Positions 51,540 through 62,949 of a DNA stretch of 64,000 nucleotides are shown in pieces (within the stretch, counting starts at the first letter, position 1; every line of letters begins with the position of its first letter). A model generated the notes under the pieces. That model was not told the origin of the DNA. It did not search any database and saw only the letters and a program-made list of their open reading frames with translations. Origin of the DNA: Doris montereyensis (taxonomy: Eukaryota > Mollusca > Gastropoda > Nudibranchia > Dorididae); the NCBI GenBank assembly GCA_037039925.1, contig JAXRKP010000100.1:411001-475000 (forward strand), in the 5' to 3' direction. The position numbers and the translations under genes were made by a program.

Positions 51540-52680
51540 ATGTAGGGCTGGTTAAATGGGTAACACGTTATATCTTATGTTTAATTTAGGACTGGTCACA
51601 CTGGTAACACACTATATCTGTTTCCTAAGGTAGGGCTGGTTATATTGGTAACACATTATATCTTATGTTTAATTTAGGACTTGTCACACTGGTAACACAC
51701 TATATCCGTTTCCTAAGGTAGGGCTGGTTATATTGGTAAGACATTATATCTTATGTTTAATTTAGGACTGGTCACACTGGTAACACACTATATCCGTTTC
51801 CTAAGGTAGGGCTGGTTATATTGGTAACACATTATATCTTATGTTTAATTTAGGACTTGTCACACTGGTAACATACTATATCTGTTTCCTAATGTAGGGT
51901 TGGTTATATTGGTAACACATTATATCTTATGTTTAATTTATGACCGTTCATACTGGTAACACACTATATCTGTTTCCTAATGTAGAACTGGTTACACTGG
52001 TAACACACTATATCTGTTTCCTAATGTAGGACTGGTTACACTGATAACACATTATATCTGTTTCCTAATGTAGGACTGGTCACACTGGTAACACACTATA
52101 TCTGTTTCCTAATGTAGGACTGGTTACACTGATAACACACTATATCTGTTTCCTATTGTAGGACTGGTCACACTAGTAACACACTATATCTGTTTCCTGA
52201 TGTAGGGCTGGTTACATTGGTAACACATTATATGTTATGTTTAATTTAGGAACTGGTCACACTGGTAACACACTATATCTGTTTCCTAATGTAGGACTGC
52301 TCACACTGTTAACACATTATATCTGTTTCCTAATGTACGACTGGTCACAATGGTAACACACTGTATCTGTTTCCTAATGTAGGAATGGTTATATTGGTAA
52401 CACACTATATCTGTTTCGTAATGTAGGGCTGGTTACATTGGTAACACATTATATCTTATGTTAGATTTAGGATTTGTCACACTGGTAACATACTGTATCT
52501 GTTTCCTAATGTAGGGCTGGTTATATTGGTAACACATTATATCTTATGTTTAATTTAGGACTGGTCACACTGGTAACACACTATATCTGTTTCCTAATGT
52601 AGAGCTGGTTACATTGGTAACACATGATATCTTATGTTTAATTTAGGACTGGTCACACTGGTAACATACTATATCTGTTT
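51540..52680. repeat. 88 bp dimeric sub-array of the 44 bp satellite
   Basis: Two 44 bp unit types alternate: one with ATGTTTAATTTAGGACT, the other with CCTAAGGTAGGGCTGGTTAT. This gives a composite period near 88 bp in 51560-51950 and again in 52200-52680. Confidence 0.8.
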
Positions 52681-52757
52681 TGTGGTGTGAGACTTATCGC
52701 ATTGGCAACACATTATATCTGATTCCGACGAAGTAGCCACAGTGGAGTGAAGTCAAA

Positions 52758-53032
52758 GGCGAAATATGACACTAAGTGACATCAAACGAGAAATATCTAT
52801 AATATAGATCTACATCTAAACACTACCTCAGGCATCACACATTGTGATCTCAGAAGAAAAACAGAAAAGAGGAAGAAAGGAAGAAAAAGGCGGTGATGAT
52901 AAGAAAGGTAAGAAGAAGGGGATGTGAAGAATTTATAGGAGCGAGAATTGAAGGTTAGATCTAGAATAAGATAAATATGAAAATAAGTAAGTAATAAAAG
53001 GTGAAAGATAGGGAGATAGAGAGAAGGATAAG

Positions 53033-53033
<1 letters not shown>
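52758..53033 (+). repeat. Left inverted arm of the Penelope-like element
   Basis: GGCGAAATATGA at 52758-52769, AACGAGAAATATCT, CAGGCATCACACA, CAGAAGAAAAACAGAAA and TAAGTAAGTAATAAAAGG are all found as reverse complements at 55765-56077, in mirrored order. Confidence 0.88.
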
Positions 53034-53437
<404 letters not shown>

Positions 53438-53662
53438 ATAAATCAGCAGGGAAGAAAGAAAGGAGAGAGAGAGAGTGAGTATGGGAAACAAGAACGAGAA
53501 AAGAGGATAACTATATGACTAGATATATATCTCATAGGGTCTAGAAAGAAGAAATGACAGAGAATGAATGAATGGAAGTCTCAATCAAGGCAAAACTTCA
53601 CACTAAACGTGCGAAATGTATACACATTACAAATATATCAATGCAATAATGGGATAGAGTAA

Positions 53663-54530
53663 ATGACTTATCTGGTTAGCTTCATCATGATACCAAGCAA
53701 GTTGTCACTTTCTTTGATATTATTTCATTTACAGACACAATCCCTTGATGTCCCTTCCTCATGGACACTGTCTCCTCTACACATCCATACCCCATTCCAT
53801 GGGCCTTCAACTTTAAAGTCTTCCTCGACCAACGATCTGACCAGACAATTAACACTACTCGTCTCTCCGTTTGGCAGAACACGTGCTAAATCTTATTTCT
53901 TTTTACTTCAATGGCCAGTTTTCGAGCAAATCAGCGGAGTTGCCATGGACACTAAGATGGAACCTTCATACGCTTGCCTATTCATGGGTTATGTTGAGCA
54001 TAGATTATTCCAGGGATACCCGTGTCCTCCCAACACCTATAAACAGTATATTGATGATGGGTCTGGTATCACGACCATGTCTGCGACTGATTTAGACCGT
54101 TTCTTCAATTTTGCAAACAAGTTTTGTAAACCTATCAAGTTTACGCAGTCTACATCCACTGTTAACTTCTTAGACATCACCGTTTCTCTTTCCGAACATG
54201 GGCTTATACTCTCGATTCCTCCACCTCAGACGCATCTGTTCTGCCGAGCACCTATTCACAGTGGAAGCGCCTAAGATGTTTGATTTCTTCCTACGCAGAG
54301 GCTACCCTAGGGCTATCATTTGTCAAGCCTTTCAGAGAGCTAAAATTGTACCCCGTAAAGACGCCCTCAACATCGTAGGAAGAAAAAGACGAAACGCATA
54401 CCACTTATCCTTCCGTACCATCCGCACACATACTGTGTCATCAATACTGTCCACAAGAACCTGCCAATTCTACACGCTAGGGACAAGACTAGACGTGTTT
54501 TCTCTTCATTTCCGTTGATTGCCTTCAAGA
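53663..54530 (+). pseudogene. Penelope-like reverse transcriptase, broken
   Basis: Frames contain SLDVPS, then LAEHVLNLISFYFNGQF (other frame), QISGVAMDTKMEPSYACLF (family GVAMGTKMGPSYA; both Gly replaced), GYVEHRLFQGY, TYKQYIDDGSG (catalytic YIDD, near 54046), CKPIKFTQS and VNFLDITVSL. About twenty codons later than expected comes RFLHLRRICSAEHLF with FFLRRGYPRAII in another frame, so a short internal deletion and frameshift lie near 54215-54240. These are the palm-to-thumb signatures of PLE reverse transcriptases. The N-terminal fingers lie in degraded sequence near 53660. Confidence 0.9.
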
Positions 54531-54995
54531 GACACACTAGCCTTCAGGATATCCTTGTGCACAGTTGCCTCTCTACTGACTCCTTGCCGTCAGGCACCAT
54601 TCGATGTGGGCGCAGTAACTGCAAGACATGCCCCTTTGTAGACGGCTTCACAACCATTCAGTTCCCTAGACAGAACTGAACACTGAATGGGCAATTCTCC
54701 TGTGCCTCTCGCAGTGTCTTTTATGCTCTTCGCTGCAGTCATTGTAGAATGGCCTATATCGGAGAAACAGGCTTGCAACTCTCCAACTGAATTGGCCATC
54801 ACATGGGAGATATTGAAAACTGCAAAAGCAAGCCGGTGCCTTTACATTTTAATAGACCAGGACATCGAGGAACTCAGGACCTGAAAGTATGCATTCTCAG
54901 GTCAGGTACCGGCGGTGCTGAGTCTGGAAGTCTTTAGAGAACCGGCTTATAGTAAGATTGGGCACACTCAACCCTAATGGTATGAACGTCTTACA
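54531..54995 (+). pseudogene. Penelope-like Cys linker and GIY-YIG endonuclease, broken
   Basis: Just after the RT come CGRSNCKTCPFV (Cys-rich linker), then FYALRCSHCRMAYIGETG (the GIY/YIG-type core), PVPLHFNRPGH, a DLKVCILRSG block and RTGL, ending near GMNVLHSF. GIY-YIG nucleases in PLEs nick the target for priming. In-frame stops (near 54677 and 54789) and the surrounding frame changes show that it is dead. Confidence 0.85.
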
Positions 54996-55762
<767 letters not shown>

Positions 55763-55764
55763 TT

Positions 55765-56077
55765 CTCTCTATCCTTTTCTATCCTTTTCACCTTTTATTA
55801 CTTACTTATTTTTATATTTTATTTCATTCTAGATCTGAACCTTCCATTCTTGCTCCTATATATTCTTCACATTTCCTTCTACCTACGTTTCTTATCATTG
55901 CCGTCTTTTCCTTTCTTTCTTCCTCCTTTCTGTTTTTCTTCTGACATCACATGTGTGATGCCTGGTAGATCTTAGATTTAGATCTAGATTCTAGATATTT
56001 CTCGTTTGTTGTCCGACGAAGGTTAGAAACGTCACGTGTTTGTTCTGTCTTTAGTAGTGGAGTTATCATATTTCGCC
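55765..56077 (-). repeat. Right inverted arm of the Penelope-like element
   Basis: Reverse complement of the left arm, with extra sequence near 56005-56060 that contains CCGACGAAGGTTAGAAACG. It ends in TCATATTTCGCC at 56077, directly against the satellite. Confidence 0.88.
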
Positions 56078-56146
56078 AATATCTGTTTCCAAGTGTAAGA
56101 CTGATCACAATGGTATAACACTATATTTGTTTCCTAATGTAGGACT
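56078..56146. repeat. 44 bp satellite, block 3
   Basis: About one and a half units (TATCTGTTTCCAAGTGTAAG, then TTTGTTTCCTAATGTAGGACT) stranded between the Penelope-like element and a LINE fragment. Confidence 0.9.
56136..56146. repeat. Target-site duplication, left copy (LINE fragment)
   Basis: AATGTAGGACT, matched with one difference by AATGTAAGACT at 56604-56614. Both are part of the 44 bp unit, so the site lies inside the satellite. Confidence 0.65.
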
Positions 56147-56603
56147 CTACAAATCTAATATTCTAGCTGTCCTTCTTTATGGTGTTGAAGCTTGGAAAAC
56201 AACAAATAACACCGCAGAAAACTGGATATATTTTGAAAGCAAATGTCTCAGAAAGATCCTCAAAATATTTTTGCCAAACACGATATCAAACAACGACCTT
56301 CAAGAAAGAACATCACATGAGTTAATACCCCAGATTGTGAGGAAGAGAAGATGGAAGTGGACTGGTCACATCCTTAGGATGAATGCTGATGCCATCCCTA
56401 AAATAGCCCTCAGATGGACCCCTCAGGGAACAAGGAAGAGAGGTCGTCCGCTAGAATCATGGAGGAGAAGCATCGAAACAAAGATGAAGACCCAGGGATG
56501 GACGTGGGGACAGATGACAAAATTGGTATCTGATCGTGTTCAATGGCGGTCCATTGTGTTGGCTTTATGTGCTGCCCAAGTACCACGAGGATAAGAAGAA
56601 AAG
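56147..56603 (+). mobile_element. Short 5'-truncated LINE fragment (RTE/Proto2-like C terminus)
   Basis: A 457 bp insertion into a 44 bp satellite unit. One open frame covers nearly all of it: ILAVLLYGVEAWKTT, ESKCLRKILKIFLP, KWTGHILRMNADAIPKIAL, GTRKRGRPLESWRRSIETK and VQWRSIVLALCA. These are the C-terminal blocks of the common invertebrate endonuclease-reverse-transcriptase LINEs, downstream of the palm. It ends with an AAGAAGAAAAG tail. The frame is intact, which suggests a recent insertion, but the ORF's first residues come from satellite sequence. Confidence 0.85.
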
Positions 56604-56645
56604 AATGTAAGACTAGTTGCCTTTGTAACACACTAACCTGATTCC
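56604..56645. repeat. 44 bp satellite remnant, with right target-site duplication
   Basis: AATGTAAGACT (56604-56614), then TTTGTAACACACTAACCTGATTCC-like sequence. This is the last recognisable satellite unit, continuous with block 3 before the LINE insertion. Confidence 0.8.
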
Positions 56646-57174
56646 GCTTCCTACTTTATGCACACTTTATTTGAAGATGTTTACGTTTATTTTTCTACTT
56701 TATGTCCGTGTGTTATGTTATTTATCTAAATTGAAGGCCTATCATATTCAAATGAATAGTTGATAGGCCTTTATGACGTTCATGCATCTAATTCTTCGTC
56801 ATCTGACCCTTGTGAGCGTTTCTCTCTGTGTTCATGTATTTGTCTAGACCTTCCATAATACTAATATATGTGTCGTAATGCTTGCTACGACTCGATTTGT
56901 GGTTGGTTTAATCTCTCGCTTTCATGAATATCTGTGATGCCATGCTTGGTTTGTCACGATCCTTTACCTTCAAAGTCAATGCTGTCTCGGTGTAAGAGCA
57001 AAGGCCACATGATTTGAATGTCTCCTGTACTCAGGTAATGCTCATAGATAAGCGAACCTAGGTCAAAATTTTCGAGATAACTGTAATACACTCAAGAATA
57101 GTCTCAGTGGCAAACGTCCCCTATCCTTTTAACATATCTGATACTGCACAGAAGTATGCGTTTTAGTGCTGTGT
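56646..57174. other. Non-repetitive spacer with a perfect hairpin
   Basis: No gene or element is recognised. It contains an inverted repeat at 56734-56771 (next entry). Confidence 0.5.
56734..56771. other. Inverted repeat / hairpin
   Basis: AAGGCCTATCA pairs perfectly with TGATAGGCCTT. An inner TATTC/GAATA stem closes on an AAAT loop. This makes an 11 bp plus 5 bp stem with one small bulge. Confidence 0.85.
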
Positions 57175-58925
57175 ACATTAATATTAAGAAAATTCCTTAC
57201 ACTGGCAACCTGGTAACTATTATACGTGATGATATCAACACAACACCTTACACTAGCAATCTGACATCTAATGTGCGTGACAACATCAACACGATGCCTT
57301 ACATTGGCAAACTGACAATTAATGTACGTGATAATATCAATACAACACCTTACATTGACAACCTGACATCTAGTGTGCGTGACAATATCAACAATACAAC
57401 ACCTTATTGACACTGGAAATCTGACAATTAATGTACGTGACACTAATGATATCAATACAAAACCTATATTGACAACCTGACAATTAATGTGCGTGATAAT
57501 ATCAATACAACACCTTACATTGACAACCTGACAATTAATGTACGTGATAATATCAATACAACACCTTACATTGACAACCTGACACTTAATGTGTGTGACA
57601 ATATCAATACAACACCTTACATTGACAACCTGACAATTAATGTACGTGATAATATCAATACAACACCTTACATTGGCAATCTGACATCTAGTATGCGTGA
57701 CAACATCAACACAACACCTTACATTGACAACTTGACAATTAATGTACGTGATAATATCAATACACCTTACATTGACAGCCTGACATCTAATGTGACAACA
57801 TCAACGTGACAACATCAACACATCAAACAACCTTACATTGACAACCTGACAATTAATGTACATGATAATATCAATACACCTTATATTGACAGCCTGACAT
57901 CTAATGTGTGACAATATCAACACAACACCTTACATTGACAACCTGACAATTAATGTACGTGATAATATCAATACAACACCTTGCGTGACAATATGACACT
58001 CTGATTGAATTAATGTACGTGATAATATCAATACAACACCTTACATTGACAATCTGACAATTAATGTACATGATAAAATCAATACAACACCTTATTGACA
58101 ATCTGACAATTTGACGTGATAAATCTGACAATTAATGTACGTGATAAAATCAATACAACACCTTACATTGACAATCTGACAATTAATGTACGTGATAATA
58201 TCAATACACCTTACACTGACAACCTGACATCTAGTGTAAAATGACAACTTCAACACAACGCCTCAACACTGGCATTGAATCTGACATCTAATGTGCGTGA
58301 CAACATCAACACAACACCTAACACTGGCAATCTGACAATTAATGTACGTGATAATATCACCTGACATTAACAACACCTTACATTGACAACCTGACATCAA
58401 ATGTGCGTGATAACATCAACACAACATGTATACACTGGCAATCTGACAATTAATGCGTGACAACACCAACACAACACCTTACACTGGCAATCTGACAAGT
58501 AATGTGCATGACAACACCAACACAACACCTTACACTGGCAATCTGACAATTAATGTACGTGATGATATCAATACATCTTACATTGACAGCCTGACATCTA
58601 ATGTGCGTGACAACTTCAACACAACGCCTTGCACTAGAAATCTGACAATTAATGTACGTGATGATATCAATACACCTTACATTGACAGCCTGACATCTAG
58701 TGTGCGTGACAACATCAACACAACGCCTTACACTGGCAATCTGACAATTAATGTACGTGACGATATCACCAAAACGCCTTGCATTGACAATCTGATAACT
58801 ATTATACGTGATAATACCTAAAGAACACCTTATGTCTGCAACTCGACAATTATTGTAGGTAATGATATCAACACAAAACTTTAGATTGGCAGTTTGACAA
58901 TTATTGTACATGATGATATCAACTA
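57175..58925. repeat. 51 bp minisatellite array (family 8)
   Basis: About 34 units with cores CAACCTGACAATTAATGTAC and GTGATAATATCAATACAAC, unrelated in sequence to the 51 bp array at the left edge. Two unit types, ACAATTAATGTACGTGATAA and ACATCTAATGTGCGTGACAA, are interspersed and sometimes alternate. Open frames on both strands (57156-57410, 57489-57809, 58453-58821, 58450-59142) repeat every 17 residues and are explained by the period. Confidence 0.95.
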
Positions 58926-59221
58926 GGACAGGTAAGCATCTGTACGGGGAGTAGATGATCGACTCTTTCTCCTCTGCCTGTGCAGACAGGTCTTGGCTGA
59001 CCAAAGGCTCTAGGGAGTTATCTCTGAAAGAAAAACTCTCTTTGCCTTGAAGGTCAGTCTTGACTGACAAAAGGCTAAGGGGAGTTAACCCTGACAGAAA
59101 ATAACAACTCTGTTGCCTTGCAGGCTGGTCTAGCCCCACCATCTACCTAGGGTACAGTGGGCTAATCCCCTGCTTATCCAAAAACAAACAGATTCAGAGA
59201 AATAAATATAATATAACCGAC

Positions 59222-59985
59222 TTGATCTTTCGAAGACGAACTTGGAAACGAATACGGACTGTGATTTTTGGAACATGGAACGCTAGGGCAATAAATGGAA
59301 AAGAGTTAGAATTAGTTGAAGAAATGGAAAATTTCAAAGTAGACATTTTGGCTATTACAGAAACAAAGAAAAAAGGACAAGGAATAGAAAATGTAGGACC
59401 AAATCATATTTTAATCTTCTCAGGAGTAGATGTCAAAGATAGAGCTAGAGCAGGAGTAGGCCTCCTAGTACATAAAAGGCATGAAAAGCTACTAGAAAGT
59501 TGGAAATTTATAAGCCCATGGCTATTAGAGGTAAATATTAAACCAAAAGGAAGAGAAATTAAATTATTAATAGCTTATGGACCAAACGAAGACGCCACTA
59601 AAGAAGAAAAAGATATCTTCGAAAACGATTTACAAATAGCTGCAGAGAATCTTAAACCCAAACAGGAACTAATGCTTTTAGGAGATTTAAATGCTAGAGT
59701 AGGCAACAATGTAGAAACGTCAGGATGAGTAATAGGTAAAGAAGGAGAGACAACAACTTCTCCAAATGGAGAGAGACTAATAGATTTTTTGCCTGAAAGA
59801 ATAACATGAAAATAGCCAACACCTTTTTTCCTCATAAAGATATCCACAAATATACAAGAGTAAATGAAGACAGGTGTGAAAAATCAATGATAAACTACAT
59901 AATAGTTAGCAGCTCCCTTTTTTACAGTACATTGGATGCAAGAGTAAACAGAGGAGCAGAAATATTTAGTGATCATCCCTTAGTG
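59222..59985 (+). pseudogene. LINE APE-type endonuclease
   Basis: Conserved blocks are IFGTWNARAING (first catalytic Asn), DILAITETKKKGQG (catalytic Glu), AYGPNEDATKEEK, LMLLGDLNARVG (Asp-x-Asn), then, after a stop at 59728, NGERLIDF. In a second frame come NTFFPHKDIHKYTR, SMINYIIVSS and RGAEIFSDHPLVIAKMR (the final Asp-His). All catalytic positions of the nuclease are still readable although the frame is broken. The enzyme would nick target DNA to prime reverse transcription. Confidence 0.9.
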
Positions 59986-60199
59986 ATTGCCAAAATGAGA
60001 CTACTGACTGAAGAAAACAAACAGAAAAGGAAAGAGAAGAAAGCTACTAAACTCAAAATAGAGGAACTAAATAAATCAGTAGTAAAACAGGTATACCAAT
60101 CTAAGATAAAACGATTTATCAGTGAACAGACAGAGAGAGAAGAGAGGAGGAGATGGAAGAACCTAGATCTAGATATCTAGACCTTTTGGATAGATTTAT

Positions 60200-60331
60200 A
60201 CAGTTACGTCGCGATAGTCCGGACTTCAATAATCCGGATGTCTCGATAATCCGAACAGATCAACTGGGACGGATTTTTCGTCTTTATTTGTACACGATAA
60301 TCTAGAAATTCAAGATTCCGGATCCGAACAA
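60200..60331. mobile_element. Pogo/Tigger-like terminal sequence inserted in the LINE
   Basis: ACGTCGCGATAGTCCGGAC, AATAATCCGGATG and TCGATAATCCGAAC resemble the terminal motif of pogo/Tigger DNA transposons ('ATAATCCGGA'). A weaker inverted counterpart (ATAATCTAG ... TTCCGGATCCGAAC) lies near 60296-60331. The LINE reading is interrupted just here (LDLDI before, AKQEQWEEFG after). It may be a small non-autonomous copy; motif recognition only. Confidence 0.4.
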
Positions 60332-60399
60332 TTAATTTTGGAACAAACTAATATACAGAGTTTATGCTTTAGTAAAAGAACTATCGCCAAAGAGAGGAA

Positions 60400-62185
60400 G
60401 TTAGGAAAGCAAAACAGGAACAGTGGGAAGAGTTTGGACAAAGACTTCAAGAAACTATCAAGGAAATCAAAAGCTGTTCTGGGGAGTAATGAAGAGCATG
60501 AAAAAGACCAAAACATGCCCAATACGACACATTAAGAATGCCAAAGGAGAAATAAGAAAAGAAGACAGTGAAATCATGGAAACATGGAGAAAATATTTTC
60601 AACAATTACATTATCCCTCCAGAACATATGAAACAAGGAGTACGAGATCAATTATTAAGAGTAACAAGTAATGGAGTTGAGACAGCTGAAGATGTAGACA
60701 TCTCAATGGAAGAAATCCAAACAGCTATAAGAAAAGCGAAATTAGAAAGGCCCCAGAGCAGATCAAGTTTATCCAGAAATGATTCAAAACCAAAGGAAGG
60801 GAGGCAGACAAACTACTGCATGCAATATGCAAACAAGCATGGAAGTCCAAACAGGTGCAATACGACTGGAATAAGAGAAACGGTAGTACCACTACACAAG
60901 AAAGGATCAATCATGGAATGCTCAAACAATAGAGGGATATCACTACTTAGCGTACCAGGAAAAAGTATATGCCAGGATACTGGAAATGAGATTAAGGAAA
61001 AGAGTAGAGGATCAGTTTGAAGAACACCAGAGGGATTTAGACTAGAAAGAAGTGTACAAGACCACATATTTACAATTATACAAATAATAAAAATGTTCCT
61101 TGAGAGAAATATTGACTTGCACCTGTGTTTTATTGACTTAGAAAAGGCATTTGACACTGTGAGAAGGAGGAACTATGGCATTCTTAAAAAACACAACGTA
61201 GAGCAACATTTAATAAAATCATTAAAAGTTTTGACAATAAACCAATAAGTGTACAGTGAGAGAGTAGCTGGAAAATATCTGATGCAATTTGATGTAGATA
61301 TAGGAGTAAGACAGGGTTGTATCCTTACTCCTCTTTTGTTTATCACATGTATAGATCCTCAAAATCAAGTACAATGAATGTAGGTATATGGAAGCTCAAA
61401 CCAGTAAATGTAGCAATGATTTCTTGCTGATGATTCTGTTTGGAAAATCAGAAAGGGACCTCCAATCAAATATAAACATAATGAATAATGATTTTAATAA
61501 AAGAGGAATGAGAGTAAATGCAAAGAAAAACCAAAACAATGCTAGTAACTAGGGAAGCTAAAAAACACAATCTTAAATTAGGCAGGGATAATTTAGAATA
61601 AGTTCAAAGCTACAATTACTTAGGAGTAATGATTAACTCAGAAGGAAAACTAAGAGAAGAAATCAGCCAGAGAATCAAAAAGGCAAGTGCAATATATAAC
61701 CATCTAGGAAATGCATTTGTGGGTAAACAAGAATTGTCAACAAAAACCAAAATGGTAGTATAGACCACAGTTTATTGTACTACTCTCCTCTATGGCAGTG
61801 AATCATGGACCTTAGACAGGAGGGAATACAGTAGAGTGCAGGCAGCCGAAATGAAATATCTAAGAAGAGTAGTAGGGAAAACTAAAAGAGACAAAATCAG
61901 AAACACAACAATAAGAGATCAAACCAAAGCAGATAACATAAAAACTAAGATAGAAATGAATCAACTGAGATGGTTTGGGCTTGTTAACAGAATGAATGAC
62001 AATAGAATAGCTAAGTCAGTATACAGTGCTAACACTCTATGTACAAGACCAAAAGGCAGACCTCGGAGAAAGTGGGAAGAAGATATAAAAGAGGCATTAA
62101 CGCAAAGACATTTAACTTTCACGGAAGGAAACAGAAACTGTCAAGACAGGTTTGCCTGGAGAAAGATCATTTCGGGCATCTAAAA
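60400..62185 (+). pseudogene. LINE reverse transcriptase and C-terminal domain, broken
   Basis: Blocks in order are LFWGVMKSMKK, EIMETWRKYFQQLHYP, DISMEEIQTAIRKAKLE, LHKKGSIMECSNNRGISLLS, CFIDLEKAFDTVRR (first palm Asp, near 61125), IGVRQGCILTPLLF (near 61300), LADDSVW (catalytic box, Tyr/Phe changed to Leu, near 61424), SYLGVMINSEGKLREEIS, TTLLYGSESWTLD, MKYLRRVVGKTKRDKIRN, LRWFGLVNRM and RPKGRPRRKWEEDIKEAL. At least eight frame breaks occur. The last open piece is 61836-62183. Confidence 0.9.
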
Positions 62186-62236
62186 CCCATACACCGGAAG
62201 GTAGAATGGGCACTGATAAAGAAAGAAAGAAAGACT

Positions 62237-62949
62237 TTAATTTGTCGCAATGGAGTTCCTGGTCTAATCATACATTTGGGTTGGTATCTGGTGCAATCGT
62301 ACACAGGGCCTCCTCGTATCGTACACCCGATTTGAGATCATTTAGTGCAAAGTAGTGAAAGGTTTACTTGTATTTGTTGATTTGAGATAGAGCTAAAAAA
62401 GAGACACGTTGTGAAAGATCTTAGTTTATGTAAGAAGCGCAATGAACATTATCAACACTGACATAGTATTTTCAAGGGCCACATATATTACACTCAAACC
62501 TCATTATACCCCCCCCTCCTCGGCACCCTTGTTATACCGTCATTCTCTCTTATCGCCAGCTTCTCAGCGTTTATAAATAACTCGTTATTCCGCCATCTCC
62601 CAATGATTTGTATTTGGCATTAACGTCCCTAAATAATTACTGTAGCTCGTAAACCATATACCCCACCTTATCAATCGATACCAATAAATATAAATTTGGA
62701 TTTGTAGTCCATATCCACGCACAAGTGCAGGCTCACCCACTAATATCACTTATCCACCAACAGGCAATTTCATTCAAAGTCGTTCTCAACTCCCGGGAGA
62801 GCATACAGTACACACTTCTGTTATGTTTTTTGTTCTAACACTCTGACAAAATCTTTTTCTACCTATAACTCGGTTCTCTTTCACACCTGAGTAAAGTGAG
62901 GAAATTATCGTTCATCAGAGTACAACTTTGAGAAAAGCCCTACCTGTGC
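62237..62949. other. Spacer, possibly a non-autonomous DNA transposon
   Basis: No gene is seen. ACACTCAAACCTCATTATAC at about 62490 and, inverted, ACTCAGG ... AACCGAGTTATAGG at about 62861-62895 look like imperfect Tigger/pogo-style termini around a C-rich 400 bp stretch. This is weak and based on motif shape alone. Confidence 0.35.

Larger units (their letters stand above)
35896..52726. repeat. 44 bp satellite array, block 2 (family 7)
   Basis: About 380 units. The common unit has TGATTCCTAGTGTAGGACTG, TCACACTGGTAACG and TATTATATC. Subfamily runs include a CTCGTAACACGCTACATC type (36050-36370), a TGGGACTGGTTACACTGATA type (49000-50700) and an alternating dimer (51540-52680). Local GTCACACTG slips give runs of TCACACTGG. 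Larger internal duplications are listed separately. The whole block is non-coding; the frame at 41485-41673 is a by-product. Confidence 0.97.
58926..62236 (+). mobile_element. Decayed APE-type LINE with endonuclease and reverse transcriptase
   Basis: A nearly full-length but heavily mutated element. The 5' UTR is about 58926-59220, the endonuclease 59222-59980, a linker with an intruding 130 bp DNA-transposon-like piece follows (about 60200-60331), then the reverse transcriptase (about 60400-61600), the C-terminal domain (61610-62180) and a (GAAA)n tail near 62215-62236. The 5' boundary against the 51 bp array is approximate. It belongs to the invertebrate 'endonuclease-reverse transcriptase' LINEs; I cannot fix the clade. 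Confidence 0.85.

Noticed and set aside
10795..52726. Regularly spaced direct repeats resembling a CRISPR array
   Set aside because: Whole units repeat with no unique spacers, the unit drifts along its full length, and the context is eukaryotic with introns and LINEs.
57129..59142. Open frames on both strands with a 17-residue repeat, up to 230 codons
   Set aside because: Same explanation with the 51 bp period; openness on both strands argues against a real repetitive protein.
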